NCBI GenBank assembly: GCA_002305445.1
Contig: DBRA01000023.1
Span: forward strand, 1-14,629
Reading direction: 5' to 3'
Source: Clostridiales bacterium UBA1380
Lineage (GTDB): Bacteria > Bacillota > Clostridia > Oscillospirales > CAG-272
DNA length: 14,629 nt
Part shown: piece after piece, positions 1-6,597 of the stretch
Layout: every line of letters starts with the position of its first letter
How positions within the stretch are numbered: the stretch's first letter is position 1
Position numbers and translations under genes: made by a program
The notes under the pieces: generated by a model
Seen by the model: the letters and a program-made list of their open reading frames with translations, nothing else
What the model was told of the DNA's origin: nothing
Database searches by the model: none

Positions 1-2
1 CC

Positions 3-242
3 GATAACACAAATAACTACCACCTGTGCTTTTATAACCTGTCGGATGCGGAAAAAGACTGGATAAAAAGTCAGGAGTGGACCCACGCGACGTATGAGTT
101 ATATAGCGCTTCCGGCGGAGAGGAAACCGCGGACGAGTACCGTGTGCGCGTCGCGTGGGATTACTCGGCCAAGGCTGCGGATGGACAACGGCGTGCTGAC
201 GGAGATATAAAAAAGCTCCTTACAAGGAGCTTTTTTATATGA
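3..242 (+). CDS. 3' end of an unidentified protein (5' truncated by window edge)
   Basis: The open frame enters from the left edge and ends at TGA 240-242. The visible residues are polar and aromatic-rich (LCFYNLSDAEKDW, then DEYRVRVAWDY) and look like the C-terminal end of a soluble or secreted domain. I recognise no family. The last part of this frame runs through the terminator hairpin at 209-236, which is unusual. From about 172 the adjacent frame has a more coding-like third-base pattern (RLRMDNGVLTEI) and ends at TAA 208-210, exactly at the foot of the hairpin. The natural end may therefore be 210, with a one-base shift near 165-180. Function is unknown. Confidence 0.5.
   Translation, partial: DNTNNYHLCFYNLSDAEKDWIKSQEWTHATYELYSASGGEETADEYRVRVAWDYSAKAADGQRRADGDIKKLLTRSFFI
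209..236. terminator. Bidirectional rho-independent terminator
   Basis: A 12-bp stem, AAAAAAGCTCCT (209-220) with AGGAGCTTTTTT (225-236), has a TACA loop and a U-run on either strand. It can end the rightward partial gene and also serves the leftward beta-helix gene, whose stop is 110 bp away. Confidence 0.85.
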
Positions 243-346
243 CGAAGCCTGCGGCGGCTTTTATAAGAAACATTTTGTGGAACGCAGCGATACCGGCCTT
301 TTAACGGAGCTTATAAGCGCGGTACAGGCTGCGCCGTCTTCCTGCG

Positions 347-2332
347 TTACTTTCTTATGCCGGCTTTGCGCGTGTCAATAGGGGTTATACCGAGCGCGGA
401 TGCGTAAGCGGTGTTCGTCAGCGCGGCGAGCTTATCGGCGGTGACATTGTCCGGCGTTATATCGTTCGGCATCGCGGCGACGAGGTCACCCTCCTCCATA
501 CCGTGAGCGCGCATATACCCGATGCCGCCGTCGGAGCCGCGGAGCCATACGGGGTCTTTCGCGCCGCGCGTCATTATGAGATTGTCTCTGGAGCCGACGG
601 TTGAGTTATCGAGATGAGCCTTCTCAAGCCGCCAAATGGGTTCGCCGTCTGTCAGAATTATATTGCGCTCGAAGCTTATCGACAGGTGATCCTCCGGGCG
701 CGATACGCGCAGATCCGCTTCACCCGCGAAGGCGAACACGTTGTTGCGCACTGTGTTGAAGCTTCCGTAATGCTGATGATATACGTTGTCGGATGTATTG
801 TAGCAGATGTTGTTTTCGAGCGTTATGTAGCTCGAGCCTTCGTCCGTGTATAGCGCCCAGCCGCCGTAGGTGCGGCTCTTCACGTCGTGTATCACATTGT
901 GCGCGACGTGCGTCCCCGGCTGTTTTCCGAGCAGGTACACGCCGCCCATGTCGGAGAGCGCGCCCTTGCCCAGGTTGTGGATGTAGTTGCAGACGATCGC
1001 GTTGTCGCGGCTGACGCTGTCGCCGTAACCCCAGACCCAGCCGACCGATATGCCGGTGTAAAAGAGGTCGCGAATCTCGTTGTGCGCGATCCTGTTTTCA
1101 AACGAGTGCATGATGAGGATGCCGCATGCCGCCATATACCTGCGGCCGCACTCGGCGATAAGGCAGTCCTCGACGGTGACGTTGTGCGTCAGGTTCGCCG
1201 TGTCGGCGGCTGACGCCGCTCCGTTTATCTTGACGCCGCCGGCACCGCCGTCCGTCATCTCCGAGCGCAGCACGCGTATCTTATCGCAGCCGTGCTTTAT
1301 GTTTACGGCGTGAACGCCGAAGCAGCGTATCGAGCAGCTCTCGAGCGAGCAGTAGTGCGCGTAGGCGAATTCGATCGCTCCGTGAGCGTTGCAGACCGCC
1401 TGCGGGTCGGATGCGTACCGCTCGCCGCTCTCTCCGCTCGTTTTGCCCGTCGCCGCGTATTCTCCGCGCGTATATGCGAAATCGATGTTGCGGAAACGTA
1501 CTCCGCGCGCCTTATTTCCGGGAGCGCCCTCGATTACGAGCAGCTTCTGCGTTACCGGCGCGTATGCGACGATGCTATCGGGCGTCTGCGACACATCGCG
1601 CGGTATATAATATACGCGCTTAGCCTTGCGGTCGAGGTAGAACTCGTTCTTTCGGCCGAAGGCGTTAGCGACGTTTTCGAAGTAGTAGTCGAGCCCGCCC
1701 GACGAGCCGAACTCGCCGTTCATAGTGAAGCAAGAGCGGTATTTGAGCACAAGCCTGCCCGTCTCCGCGTCGTACGACTCGACCGGGCTGTGCTCGTCTA
1801 TCCAGAAATGGCAGAACGAGCATATAACGCCCTCGAAGCCGGACGATGCGACGGGAGCTGCGCCGTCCTTGTCGGCGATAAACCAGCGCGAACCGGCGAA
1901 GAGCGCGCTGTTCATCTCCTCGAACTCATGCGCGGTGAAAAATCCCGTTTCGGGCCAGCGCGTCAACGACGCCCTGCGTCCGTCGACATAGAAGTCCGTG
2001 AAATCCGCCGTTTCACCGACCGGCGCCGAAAAACACTCGACGCCGTTGAAGGTGTCGCGAACGAAGCCGCGTATTCGCCTGCCGCCGGATATGAGAGTCC
2101 TGCCGTGGAGCGGCTCGATAGTCACATCGAACATATCCGCGTTTATATGTATCGGCTCGTCAATGTCGTATTCGACGTCGCAGAGACGGATCGAGAGCGG
2201 CTGCATCGCGCCTTCGGAACGCAGCTTGACGACATATTCGAGCGCGCCCTTTATGTTGGTAAACGAAGGCGAATAACAGGACGCGCCGGATTTATCTACG
2301 TACACCGATGTGATTTTCGAGTATGCGAGCAT
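347..2332 (-). CDS. Right-handed parallel beta-helix protein, GH141-like
   Basis: A 661-residue protein with no signal peptide or membrane segment, so probably cytoplasmic. The N-terminal part (about 1-135) has the ISGG stretch (81-84) and FYVDGRRASLTRWPE (114-128). That pairing is typical of beta-helix enzymes annotated as GH141-like (founding activities are fucosidase and xylanase on plant pectin and xylan). Short beta-strand turns rich in N, V and I run from about 275 to 560. They include SDMGGVYLLG (460-469) and YTDEGSS (495-501); Asp461 and Asp497 are candidate catalytic acids by family analogy only. The ATG at 2332 follows GGGGAG with about 9 bp spacing. It is a single gene with its own promoter and a terminator at 209-236. 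Substrate and exact GH family are inferred; it could also be a polysaccharide lyase-like or epimerase-like beta-helix. Confidence 0.85.
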   Translation of the reverse strand: MLAYSKITSVYVDKSGASCYSPSFTNIKGALEYVVKLRSEGAMQPLSIRLCDVEYDIDEPIHINADMFDVTIEPLHGRTLISGGRRIRGFVRDTFNGVECFSAPVGETADFTDFYVDGRRASLTRWPETGFFTAHEFEEMNSALFAGSRWFIADKDGAAPVASSGFEGVICSFCHFWIDEHSPVESYDAETGRLVLKYRSCFTMNGEFGSSGGLDYYFENVANAFGRKNEFYLDRKAKRVYYIPRDVSQTPDSIVAYAPVTQKLLVIEGAPGNKARGVRFRNIDFAYTRGEYAATGKTSGESGERYASDPQAVCNAHGAIEFAYAHYCSLESCSIRCFGVHAVNIKHGCDKIRVLRSEMTDGGAGGVKINGAASAADTANLTHNVTVEDCLIAECGRRYMAACGILIMHSFENRIAHNEIRDLFYTGISVGWVWGYGDSVSRDNAIVCNYIHNLGKGALSDMGGVYLLGKQPGTHVAHNVIHDVKSRTYGGWALYTDEGSSYITLENNICYNTSDNVYHQHYGSFNTVRNNVFAFAGEADLRVSRPEDHLSISFERNIILTDGEPIWRLEKAHLDNSTVGSRDNLIMTRGAKDPVWLRGSDGGIGYMRAHGMEEGDLVAAMPNDITPDNVTADKLAALTNTAYASALGITPIDTRKAGIRK

Positions 2333-2350
2333 ATATGTTCACTCCCCACA

Positions 2351-2358
2351 AAACGTTT
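2351..2358. promoter_or_regulatory. AAACGTTT palindrome, possible LacI/CcpA-type operator
   Basis: A perfect 8-bp palindrome with a central CG lies between the -10 box and the ribosome binding site of the beta-helix gene. Central-CG palindromes are typical of LacI-family and CcpA (cre) sites, but the flanks match the cre consensus only partly. The role is inferred from position. Confidence 0.35.
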
Positions 2359-2369
2359 ACTTAATTCGT

Positions 2370-2398
2370 ATTTTAGACCACCGAGATATATATGTCAA
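2370..2398 (-). promoter_or_regulatory. Sigma-A promoter of the beta-helix gene
   Basis: On the minus strand, TTGACA (2393-2398) and TAAAAT (2370-2375) are separated by 17 bp. The start codon is about 38 bp downstream of the -10 box. Confidence 0.8.
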
Positions 2399-2412
2399 TA
2401 AAGAAAACAAAA

Positions 2413-2443
2413 AAAGACGGAAGTGATTTTTTCTTCCGTCTTT
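2413..2443 (-). terminator. Rho-independent terminator after the DUF1836 gene
   Basis: AAAGACGGAAG (2413-2423) pairs with CTTCCGTCTTT (2433-2443) around a 9-nt loop. The minus-strand transcript continues into a U-run. It lies 20 bp past the stop of the leftward DUF1836 gene. Confidence 0.85.
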
Positions 2444-2462
2444 GGCAATAATATTTTCGGTT

Positions 2463-3023
2463 CTATTTTTTATCGGCTGTCTTCACGCTGCGCAGCACTC
2501 TCTGTGCATACATCTTGCATGCGAACGCAAGCGCCGACGATTTTATTATCAGCTCGAGCCTATCCTCGTCGCTTATAAGCTCGTCGTCAAGAAGCACACC
2601 GCCATATCCGCTGCCCGAATTTTCGATGTAGTTTTTTATACCGTCTGCCGTGCGGTCGAAGGTTACGGCAATGACGTTGTCTATCTCCTCCGCGAAGCGG
2701 TTGTATGAATCTTCAAAGTTATCCGAGGCGTTTATCACCGAAAGAAGTATCTTTATCTCCGATATGCTGAAGACTCGCTTCATCAGGAAAATTATGATAA
2801 GCTGCGCTATGTGGCTCCTGTCGTATTTTTTCTTGTTCGGCGGAGCTATCACGTGCTGCTTGACATAATTGTTTATCATCGTGCCGGTGGCGATTTTTTC
2901 GTCCTCGTCCGCGAGAGCCGCGAGCTTTATATCGAGAAGACTGACGACCTGATCCATATATAACTCAACTTCCGGAAGCTCGTCGTATCGCGGACAGGAG
3001 AAAGTCGATGCCGTATCGCTCAT
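2463..3023 (-). CDS. DUF1836 domain protein, probable transcriptional regulator (paralog 1)
   Basis: A 186-residue soluble protein. ELPEVELYMDQVVSLL (15-30) is the characteristic opening of DUF1836 (PF08876). Residues about 45-90 (TGTMINNYVK, then PNKKKYDRSHIAQL) read as a MerR-like helix-turn-helix with its wing, followed by an all-helical C-terminal region. DUF1836 proteins are poorly characterised; from memory B. subtilis YkrK, a regulator of the membrane protease gene htpX, belongs here. The ATG at 3023 follows GAGG at 7 bp. It is divergent from the GDSL hydrolase gene, and TGTTATC motifs lie in the shared upstream region. A second DUF1836 gene is at 10353-10994. The ligand and targets are unknown. 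Confidence 0.85.
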   Translation of the reverse strand: MSDTASTFSCPRYDELPEVELYMDQVVSLLDIKLAALADEDEKIATGTMINNYVKQHVIAPPNKKKYDRSHIAQLIIIFLMKRVFSISEIKILLSVINASDNFEDSYNRFAEEIDNVIAVTFDRTADGIKNYIENSGSGYGGVLLDDELISDEDRLELIIKSSALAFACKMYAQRVLRSVKTADKK

Positions 3024-3038
3024 CTGTTATCCTCATTG

Positions 3039-3050
3039 ATGTGATATCGT
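3039..3050. repeat. 12-bp motif ATGTGATATCGT, copy 1
   Basis: This 12-mer lies about 15 bp upstream of the DUF1836 start, between the -10 box and the ribosome binding site. An identical copy sits at 9492-9503, 15 bp upstream of the first gene of the flotillin operon. A related palindrome, ATGATATCAT, overlaps the -10 box at 3058-3067. Possible operator. Confidence 0.45.
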
Positions 3051-3057
3051 TTGTAAG

Positions 3058-3086
3058 ATGATATCATATTATTCTTATTTTGTCAA
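3058..3086 (-). promoter_or_regulatory. Sigma-A promoter of DUF1836 paralog 1
   Basis: On the minus strand, TTGACA (3081-3086), a 17-bp spacer and TATCAT (3058-3063). The -10 box is embedded in the palindrome ATGATATCAT. Confidence 0.8.
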
Positions 3087-3103
3087 TCGAACCTATGTAA
3101 CTA

Positions 3104-3132
3104 TTGACATTGACGGAAATATATGATAACAT
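3104..3132 (+). promoter_or_regulatory. Sigma-A promoter of the GDSL hydrolase gene
   Basis: TTGACA (3104-3109), a 17-bp spacer and TAACAT (3127-3132). The -10 box overlaps GATAACA (3125-3131), whose inverted copy TGTTATC (3161-3167) sits just before the ribosome binding site. An alternative pairing is TTGACG (3110-3115) with TATTAT (3135-3140) at a poorer 19-bp spacing. Confidence 0.65.
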
Positions 3133-3182
3133 AGTATTATACTCTATGTGTCAGGTTATGTGTTATCTTAAGAGGTGTTTTT

Positions 3183-3905
3183 ATGGTCGGTCTTGAATCG
3201 CTTTATATTTTCGGTGACTCCATCATGAAGGGCGTTATGCTCGATCCGTCCAACAAACGATATGTGATCCAAAAAGGGCCCGGAGCGGAAGCATTCTCGC
3301 ATACGACGGGACTCATCGTCACGAACGATTCCAAGTTCGGCTGCACGATCACGCGCGGCCGCGAGCGGATCGAAAAAGCGCTCGCACAGGGCAAGCGCTT
3401 TGACGCGGTGCTGCTCGAATACGGCGGAAACGACTGCGATTTCGACTGGAAAAAGGTAAGCGCCGATCCGGACGGAGAGCATCAGCCGAAAACTCCGCTC
3501 GACCAGTTTATCGCCGAATACAAAAAAATCATCAACCTGCTGCGCTCGCATCTCGTCACGCCGATCATTATGACGCTGCCGCCGATAGACGCGCACAAGT
3601 ATCTGAATTGGCTGGCGATGAACGGCCTTTCGCGCGAAAATATATTAAATTGGCTCGGCGATGAGCAGATGATATACCGCTTCCAGGAACTTTATTCGCA
3701 GACCGCCGCATCGATAGCCCGCGAAACTGGGGTGCTTATCGCGGACGTAAGAACAGCGTTTTTGTCGCGGCGCGACTTCAACGATCTGATCTGCGACGAC
3801 GGCATTCATCCCACCGAGAAAGGACACGCGATTATATATAACGCTCTGGCTGACGCGGCTGCCGCCGCCGGTATCACGCACCCTCAGCTCAACAACGCAG
3901 GTTAA
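3183..3905 (+). CDS. SGNH/GDSL-family hydrolase (esterase/lipase-like)
   Basis: A 240-residue protein with the SGNH blocks in order. GDS is at 11-13 (nucleophile Ser13). Block III, YGGNDCDF, is at 80-87 (Asn83 in the oxyanion hole). The C-terminal DGIHPTEKGH at 206-215 gives Asp206 and His209 of the triad. There is no signal peptide or membrane helix, so it is probably cytoplasmic. Members remove acyl groups from lipids, sugars or cell-wall components; the substrate here is unknown. The ATG at 3183 follows AGAGG at 7 bp. It is monocistronic, with its own promoter and a strong terminator at 3979-4006, and is divergent from DUF1836 paralog 1, which may control it. Confidence 0.9.
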   Translation: MVGLESLYIFGDSIMKGVMLDPSNKRYVIQKGPGAEAFSHTTGLIVTNDSKFGCTITRGRERIEKALAQGKRFDAVLLEYGGNDCDFDWKKVSADPDGEHQPKTPLDQFIAEYKKIINLLRSHLVTPIIMTLPPIDAHKYLNWLAMNGLSRENILNWLGDEQMIYRFQELYSQTAASIARETGVLIADVRTAFLSRRDFNDLICDDGIHPTEKGHAIIYNALADAAAAAGITHPQLNNAG

Positions 3906-3978
3906 AAAGCTTTTGAAGTTTTTACTAAGTCAACCGTACCGTTTTATAGGCACCGGTTTCGTTAAAATATACGGTCGC

Positions 3979-4006
3979 AGGACGGCTCTTCGGAGCCGTC
4001 CTTTTT
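3979..4006 (+). terminator. Rho-independent terminator with UUCG loop
   Basis: AGGACGGCTC (3979-3988), loop TTCG, then GAGCCGTCCT (3993-4002) followed by Ts. It lies 73 bp after the GDSL hydrolase stop. Confidence 0.92.
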
Positions 4007-4184
4007 ATGCGCTGCGGTGTTCGCCTGACAGATTTTACTGCCTCTTTCGATATATTACGCCATACAGTAGCACGAGTTCCGCGGTTATCTATTTACACGG
4101 CGAATAAGTATATTATGCGACCCGCTTCTTTAAATTGCCTGTAAAAATGACAGTGCATTCGGTTCATAATGGCCTGCAGCGGGT

Positions 4185-4191
4185 TTCGACA
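4185..4191 (-). promoter_or_regulatory. Possible Spo0A box (TGTCGAA)
   Basis: The plus strand reads TTCGACA, the reverse complement of TGTCGAA, which fits the known Spo0A-box core TGNCGAA. It is about 130 bp upstream of the spo0A promoter. A 7-mer can occur by chance, so autoregulation is only a suggestion. Confidence 0.25.
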
Positions 4192-4192
4192 T

Positions 4193-4239
4193 AAAAAAAC
4201 GTGCCGCGTCACAGCACGATTTCTTCGAACTGCGTTCGA
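4193..4239 (-). terminator. Minus-strand hairpin pair with U-run (terminator or end of a small RNA)
   Basis: On the minus strand, TCGAAC/GTTCGA (4234-4239 with 4225-4230, 3-nt loop) is followed by CGTGC/GCACG (4214-4218 with 4200-4204, 9-nt loop) and then seven Us (4199-4193). No leftward gene ends here, since the next gene on the right, spo0A, runs rightward. A TTGACA on the minus strand at 4260-4265 could begin a very short transcript, but its -10 box is poor. Confidence 0.35.
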
Positions 4240-4318
4240 TTTTTATCGCATTAAAGAATTGTCAATATTTACCAATATAAGGTACCAATTTTTGGCAGTC
4301 AGTATGTGGTACGGTATC

Positions 4319-4347
4319 TTGATTTTTTCTACATCATATGGTATCAT
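4319..4347 (+). promoter_or_regulatory. Sigma-A promoter of spo0A
   Basis: TTGATT (4319-4324), a 17-bp spacer and TATCAT (4342-4347), about 43 bp upstream of the ATG. I saw no clear sigma-H promoter. Confidence 0.7.
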
Positions 4348-4390
4348 ATCTAACGTTGAACCAAATATTTACATTTCAGGGGGTTATTCC

Positions 4391-5158
4391 ATGGACGACA
4401 ACATAAAGCTCCTTATCGCCGATGAGAACACAGAGACAAGGAAATCAACGCGCGATGCCCTTTCCCGTTTAGGTTTCAGGATGATTGATGAAGCGTCCAA
4501 CGGTGAGGAGGCGCTTCTTAAGATAAATCGCCTGCACCCGGACATCGTTATCTGTGATATCTGGCTCTCCAAGCTTGACGGTATCGGTCTCATCAGAAGC
4601 TGTAAAAACATAAATTTTGCGCCGGACAACTCTCCTGAGTTCATCGTAGCATCGCTTGTTTCGAATCAGAACATACTGGTCGAAGCGGCAAATGCCGGTG
4701 CCTCGCGCTGTATGATGAAGCCGCTTGATTTTCAGAGCCTCGCCGAGCAGATCAATACCCTGATGCTTAACAGAAAGCAGGGCGCGAACCGCCGCGATCT
4801 TCCCGTCGACCTCGAGGCACAGGTGACGAAGATCATCCACCAGATCGGCGTTCCCGCGCACATCAAGGGCTATCAGTACCTGCGCACCGCGATACTTATG
4901 ACCATAGCCGACAGCGAAGCGATAAATTCCGTAACGAAGGTGCTTTATCCCGGCGTCGCGAAGCGATACTCCACCACCACGTCGCGCGTCGAGCGCGCGA
5001 TACGCCACGCGATTGAAGTCGCATGGGACAGAGGCGACGTCGAGGTGCTGAACTCCTATTTCGGCTATACGATCCAGAATGACCGCGGCAAGCCGACCAA
5101 CAGCGAGTTCATCGCGATGATCGCCGACGACATGCGGCTCAAGTACAAAATCAACTGA
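4391..5158 (+). CDS. spo0A: Spo0A, master response regulator of sporulation
   Basis: A 255-residue protein. The N-terminal receiver (about 4-125) has an acidic pocket at Asp11-Glu12, phosphoacceptor Asp56 in [10 protein letters not shown], and Lys110 in MMKPLD. The C-terminal DNA-binding domain (about 143-250) has the Spo0A signatures [28 protein letters not shown] and [13 protein letters not shown]. Once phosphorylated, Spo0A dimerises and binds TGNCGAA boxes to switch cells into sporulation. The start at ATG 4391 follows AGGGGG at 7-8 bp; an upstream in-frame extension to 4169 would cover the promoter and is rejected. The receiver is unusual: the normal Met-Pro after the phospho-Asp is Leu-Ser, the switch aromatic is Cys107, and the switch Thr is Ser88. 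The spoIVB gene that usually precedes spo0A is absent here. Confidence 0.96.
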   Translation: MDDNIKLLIADENTETRKSTRDALSRLGFRMIDEASNGEEALLKINRLHPDIVICDIWLSKLDGIGLIRSCKNINFAPDNSPEFIVASLVSNQNILVEAANAGASRCMMKPLDFQSLAEQINTLMLNRKQGANRRDLPVDLEAQVTKIIHQIGVPAHIKGYQYLRTAILMTIADSEAINSVTKVLYPGVAKRYSTTTSRVERAIRHAIEVAWDRGDVEVLNSYFGYTIQNDRGKPTNSEFIAMIADDMRLKYKIN

Positions 5159-5201
5159 AATGAAACGCCTGATCGTTCGCGCCGGCCGGTTTATCCGCCG
5201 G

Positions 5202-6086
5202 TTATGCCTTAGGCTGTATTACCTCGCCGTCGGACACGAATACTATGTCCCCGTCGATGTCGGTGCGAAAGACAGTTATGGAGTGGGCTTCCAGCTTAGA
5301 GAGCGTTTCGGCATGAGGATGTCCGTAAGAGTTGTCAGACGCGCAGGAGATTACCGCGTATTTCGGTGATATCGCGCTGAGGTATTCCTCCGTCGTTGAC
5401 GACACCGATCCATGATGGCCGACCTTCAGGATATCGGCCTTGAGCGCGCCCAGTGAAGCGGAGTCGAGTATCTCCGATTCGGACAGGCTTTCCGCATCGC
5501 CGGAATAAATCACGGCGTTATCGCCGAAGACGGCTCGCACGACGATGCTGTAATCGTTCATGTTCTCGTAGCCGGTCGAGCACGGAGCGAGCAGCTCGAG
5601 CCGGAGCCCGTCCGAGCCGACTTCTATGACATCTCCTGCGGCACCGGCCGTAACAGTCGTGTTTTCGGACTTTTCGAGTGCGTCAAGCATTTTTTCGTAT
5701 GTAGAGGTCGTCGCAGCGACATCCGGCAGGATGGCTTGCACGACCTCAAAATTATCGATGACGGCGGCGGCTCCGCCGATATGGTCCTCGTGCGGGTGCG
5801 TGAATATCGCCACGTCGATCGTCCTGACGCCGAGCTTGTGCAGCTGCGCGACAATCAGGTCTGAGGCTGACGACGGCCCCGCGTCGATAAGCACCACGGT
5901 GTCAGACGTCCTGATAAGCTCCGCGTCGCCCTGCCCGACGTCGAAGAAGTAGAACTCCGCGGTGCCAATGACGGGTGCTGAGGGCGCTGTAAAGTAGTTC
6001 CATGCTATAACGGCGATTATGACGAGCGCCGCAGACAGAAACTTGATGGCGTTATTTATCCTTGCGGACTTTTTAGAACGGCTCAT
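5202..6086 (-). CDS. Membrane-anchored ComEC-like metallo-beta-lactamase-fold hydrolase
   Basis: A 294-residue protein. One hydrophobic segment (about 14-31) after a basic N-terminus indicates an uncleaved anchor or signal, placing the catalytic domain outside the membrane. The MBL fold shows FFDVGQGDAE (47-56), the metal motif THPHEDH (96-102), SGD (195-197, Asp197), GHHGS (223-227) and GHPH (255-258). This matches the stand-alone homologues of the C-terminal domain of ComEC/Rec2, the DNA-uptake channel. The channel-forming competence domain is lacking, so uptake itself is not implied; nuclease or phosphodiesterase activity is the likely chemistry. The ATG at 6086 has only a distant purine-rich ribosome binding site. 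It is convergent with spo0A across a 43-bp gap without a clear terminator. Confidence 0.88.
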   Translation of the reverse strand: MSRSKKSARINNAIKFLSAALVIIAVIAWNYFTAPSAPVIGTAEFYFFDVGQGDAELIRTSDTVVLIDAGPSSASDLIVAQLHKLGVRTIDVAIFTHPHEDHIGGAAAVIDNFEVVQAILPDVAATTSTYEKMLDALEKSENTTVTAGAAGDVIEVGSDGLRLELLAPCSTGYENMNDYSIVVRAVFGDNAVIYSGDAESLSESEILDSASLGALKADILKVGHHGSVSSTTEEYLSAISPKYAVISCASDNSYGHPHAETLSKLEAHSITVFRTDIDGDIVFVSDGEVIQPKA

Positions 6087-6121
6087 TTATTATATGCTCT
6101 TCCTTCGAAGTATAATGATAT

Positions 6122-6150
6122 ATTATACCATGGGAATTGTGCTGAAACAA
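6122..6150 (-). promoter_or_regulatory. Promoter of the ComEC-like gene
   Basis: On the minus strand, TTGTTT (6145-6150), a 17-bp spacer and TATAAT (6122-6127), about 35 bp upstream of the start. The -35 box is imperfect. Confidence 0.6.
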
Positions 6151-6165
6151 GCCGTTCATTTGCTC

Positions 6166-6597
6166 TTACGCGCGGTCGGAGCCGAAGATACGCTTTTTTA
6201 TCATGCTGCAGATGTGCAGCACCGGCACACATAAAAGCAGCCACAGGAGAACATAGAGCGGGCATATCTGGCCGAGAATGTTCCCCCACATTCTCGAGTA
6301 GTCCCACACGTTCAGCTTCATCGTTATGTTGACGACACATCCCACGACAAACTCCACCGCGGTTATAAGAGCGCAGCCGCATAAGCAGCGTATATAAAGC
6401 CGGGTCCGGCTCATTGTGTTCTGAATGCAGTAAAGACCTATCATGCAGACAGCGCCGGCTATCGTCATGGAAGGGTGCGTAAACCCGCGCCACGCGACCT
6501 CGAGAAGGTTGTAAGCCGAACCGCCGAACGCCGCAACGGAACCGTATTCGAGCGTACGCTCAGCAATCTTTTTCGCCGTCACAGCCGACAAATTCAA
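6166..6597 (-). CDS. Putative ABC-transporter type IV / CmpB family membrane protein
   Basis: A 143-residue protein with about four hydrophobic stretches (roughly 21-35, 44-60, 72-92, 108-133). GGSAYNLLEVAWRGFTHPSM (25-44) and VWDYSRMWGNILGQICPLY (97-115) are the conserved blocks of PF06541 (ABC_trans_CmpB), a family of small Clostridia-type membrane proteins of unsettled role. The start is TTG at 6597, with GGAGG 7 bp upstream; Val6 (GTG) is the nearest alternative. The ribosome binding site and start codon lie inside the hairpin at 6596-6642, so expression is probably restricted. It is 116 bp downstream of the four-TM gene and ends 79 bp before the ComEC-like gene, which has its own promoter. 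Confidence 0.85.
   Translation of the reverse strand: MNLSAVTAKKIAERTLEYGSVAAFGGSAYNLLEVAWRGFTHPSMTIAGAVCMIGLYCIQNTMSRTRLYIRCLCGCALITAVEFVVGCVVNITMKLNVWDYSRMWGNILGQICPLYVLLWLLLCVPVLHICSMIKKRIFGSDRA

Larger units (their letters stand above)
4007..4390. other. Non-coding stretch upstream of spo0A
   Basis: There is no convincing gene in these 384 bp. An in-frame extension of the spo0A frame back to 4169 exists but lies over the spo0A promoter and has no ribosome binding site. A short rightward frame at 3913-4107 runs through the GDSL terminator and is rejected. The stretch holds a minus-strand hairpin pair (4193-4239), a TTCGACA site (4185-4191) and the spo0A promoter (4319-4347). Between 4007 and 4180 I see nothing recognisable. 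Confidence 0.6.

Noticed and set aside
1292..2401. Long rightward open frame (369 codons)
   Set aside because: It is antisense to the beta-helix gene, is Arg/Ala/Val-rich with no family motif, and has no ribosome binding site; it is a by-product of GC-rich third positions.
3913..4107. Short rightward open frame after the GDSL gene
   Set aside because: It spans the strong terminator at 3979-4006 and has no ribosome binding site or recognisable motif.
4169..4390. N-terminal extension of Spo0A
   Set aside because: It covers the spo0A promoter and lacks a ribosome binding site; ATG 4391 has one and matches the usual Spo0A start.
5181..5201. Hairpin between spo0A and the ComEC-like gene
   Set aside because: CCGG repeats give only a 4-5 bp stem and there is no U-run on either strand, so a terminator is not supported.
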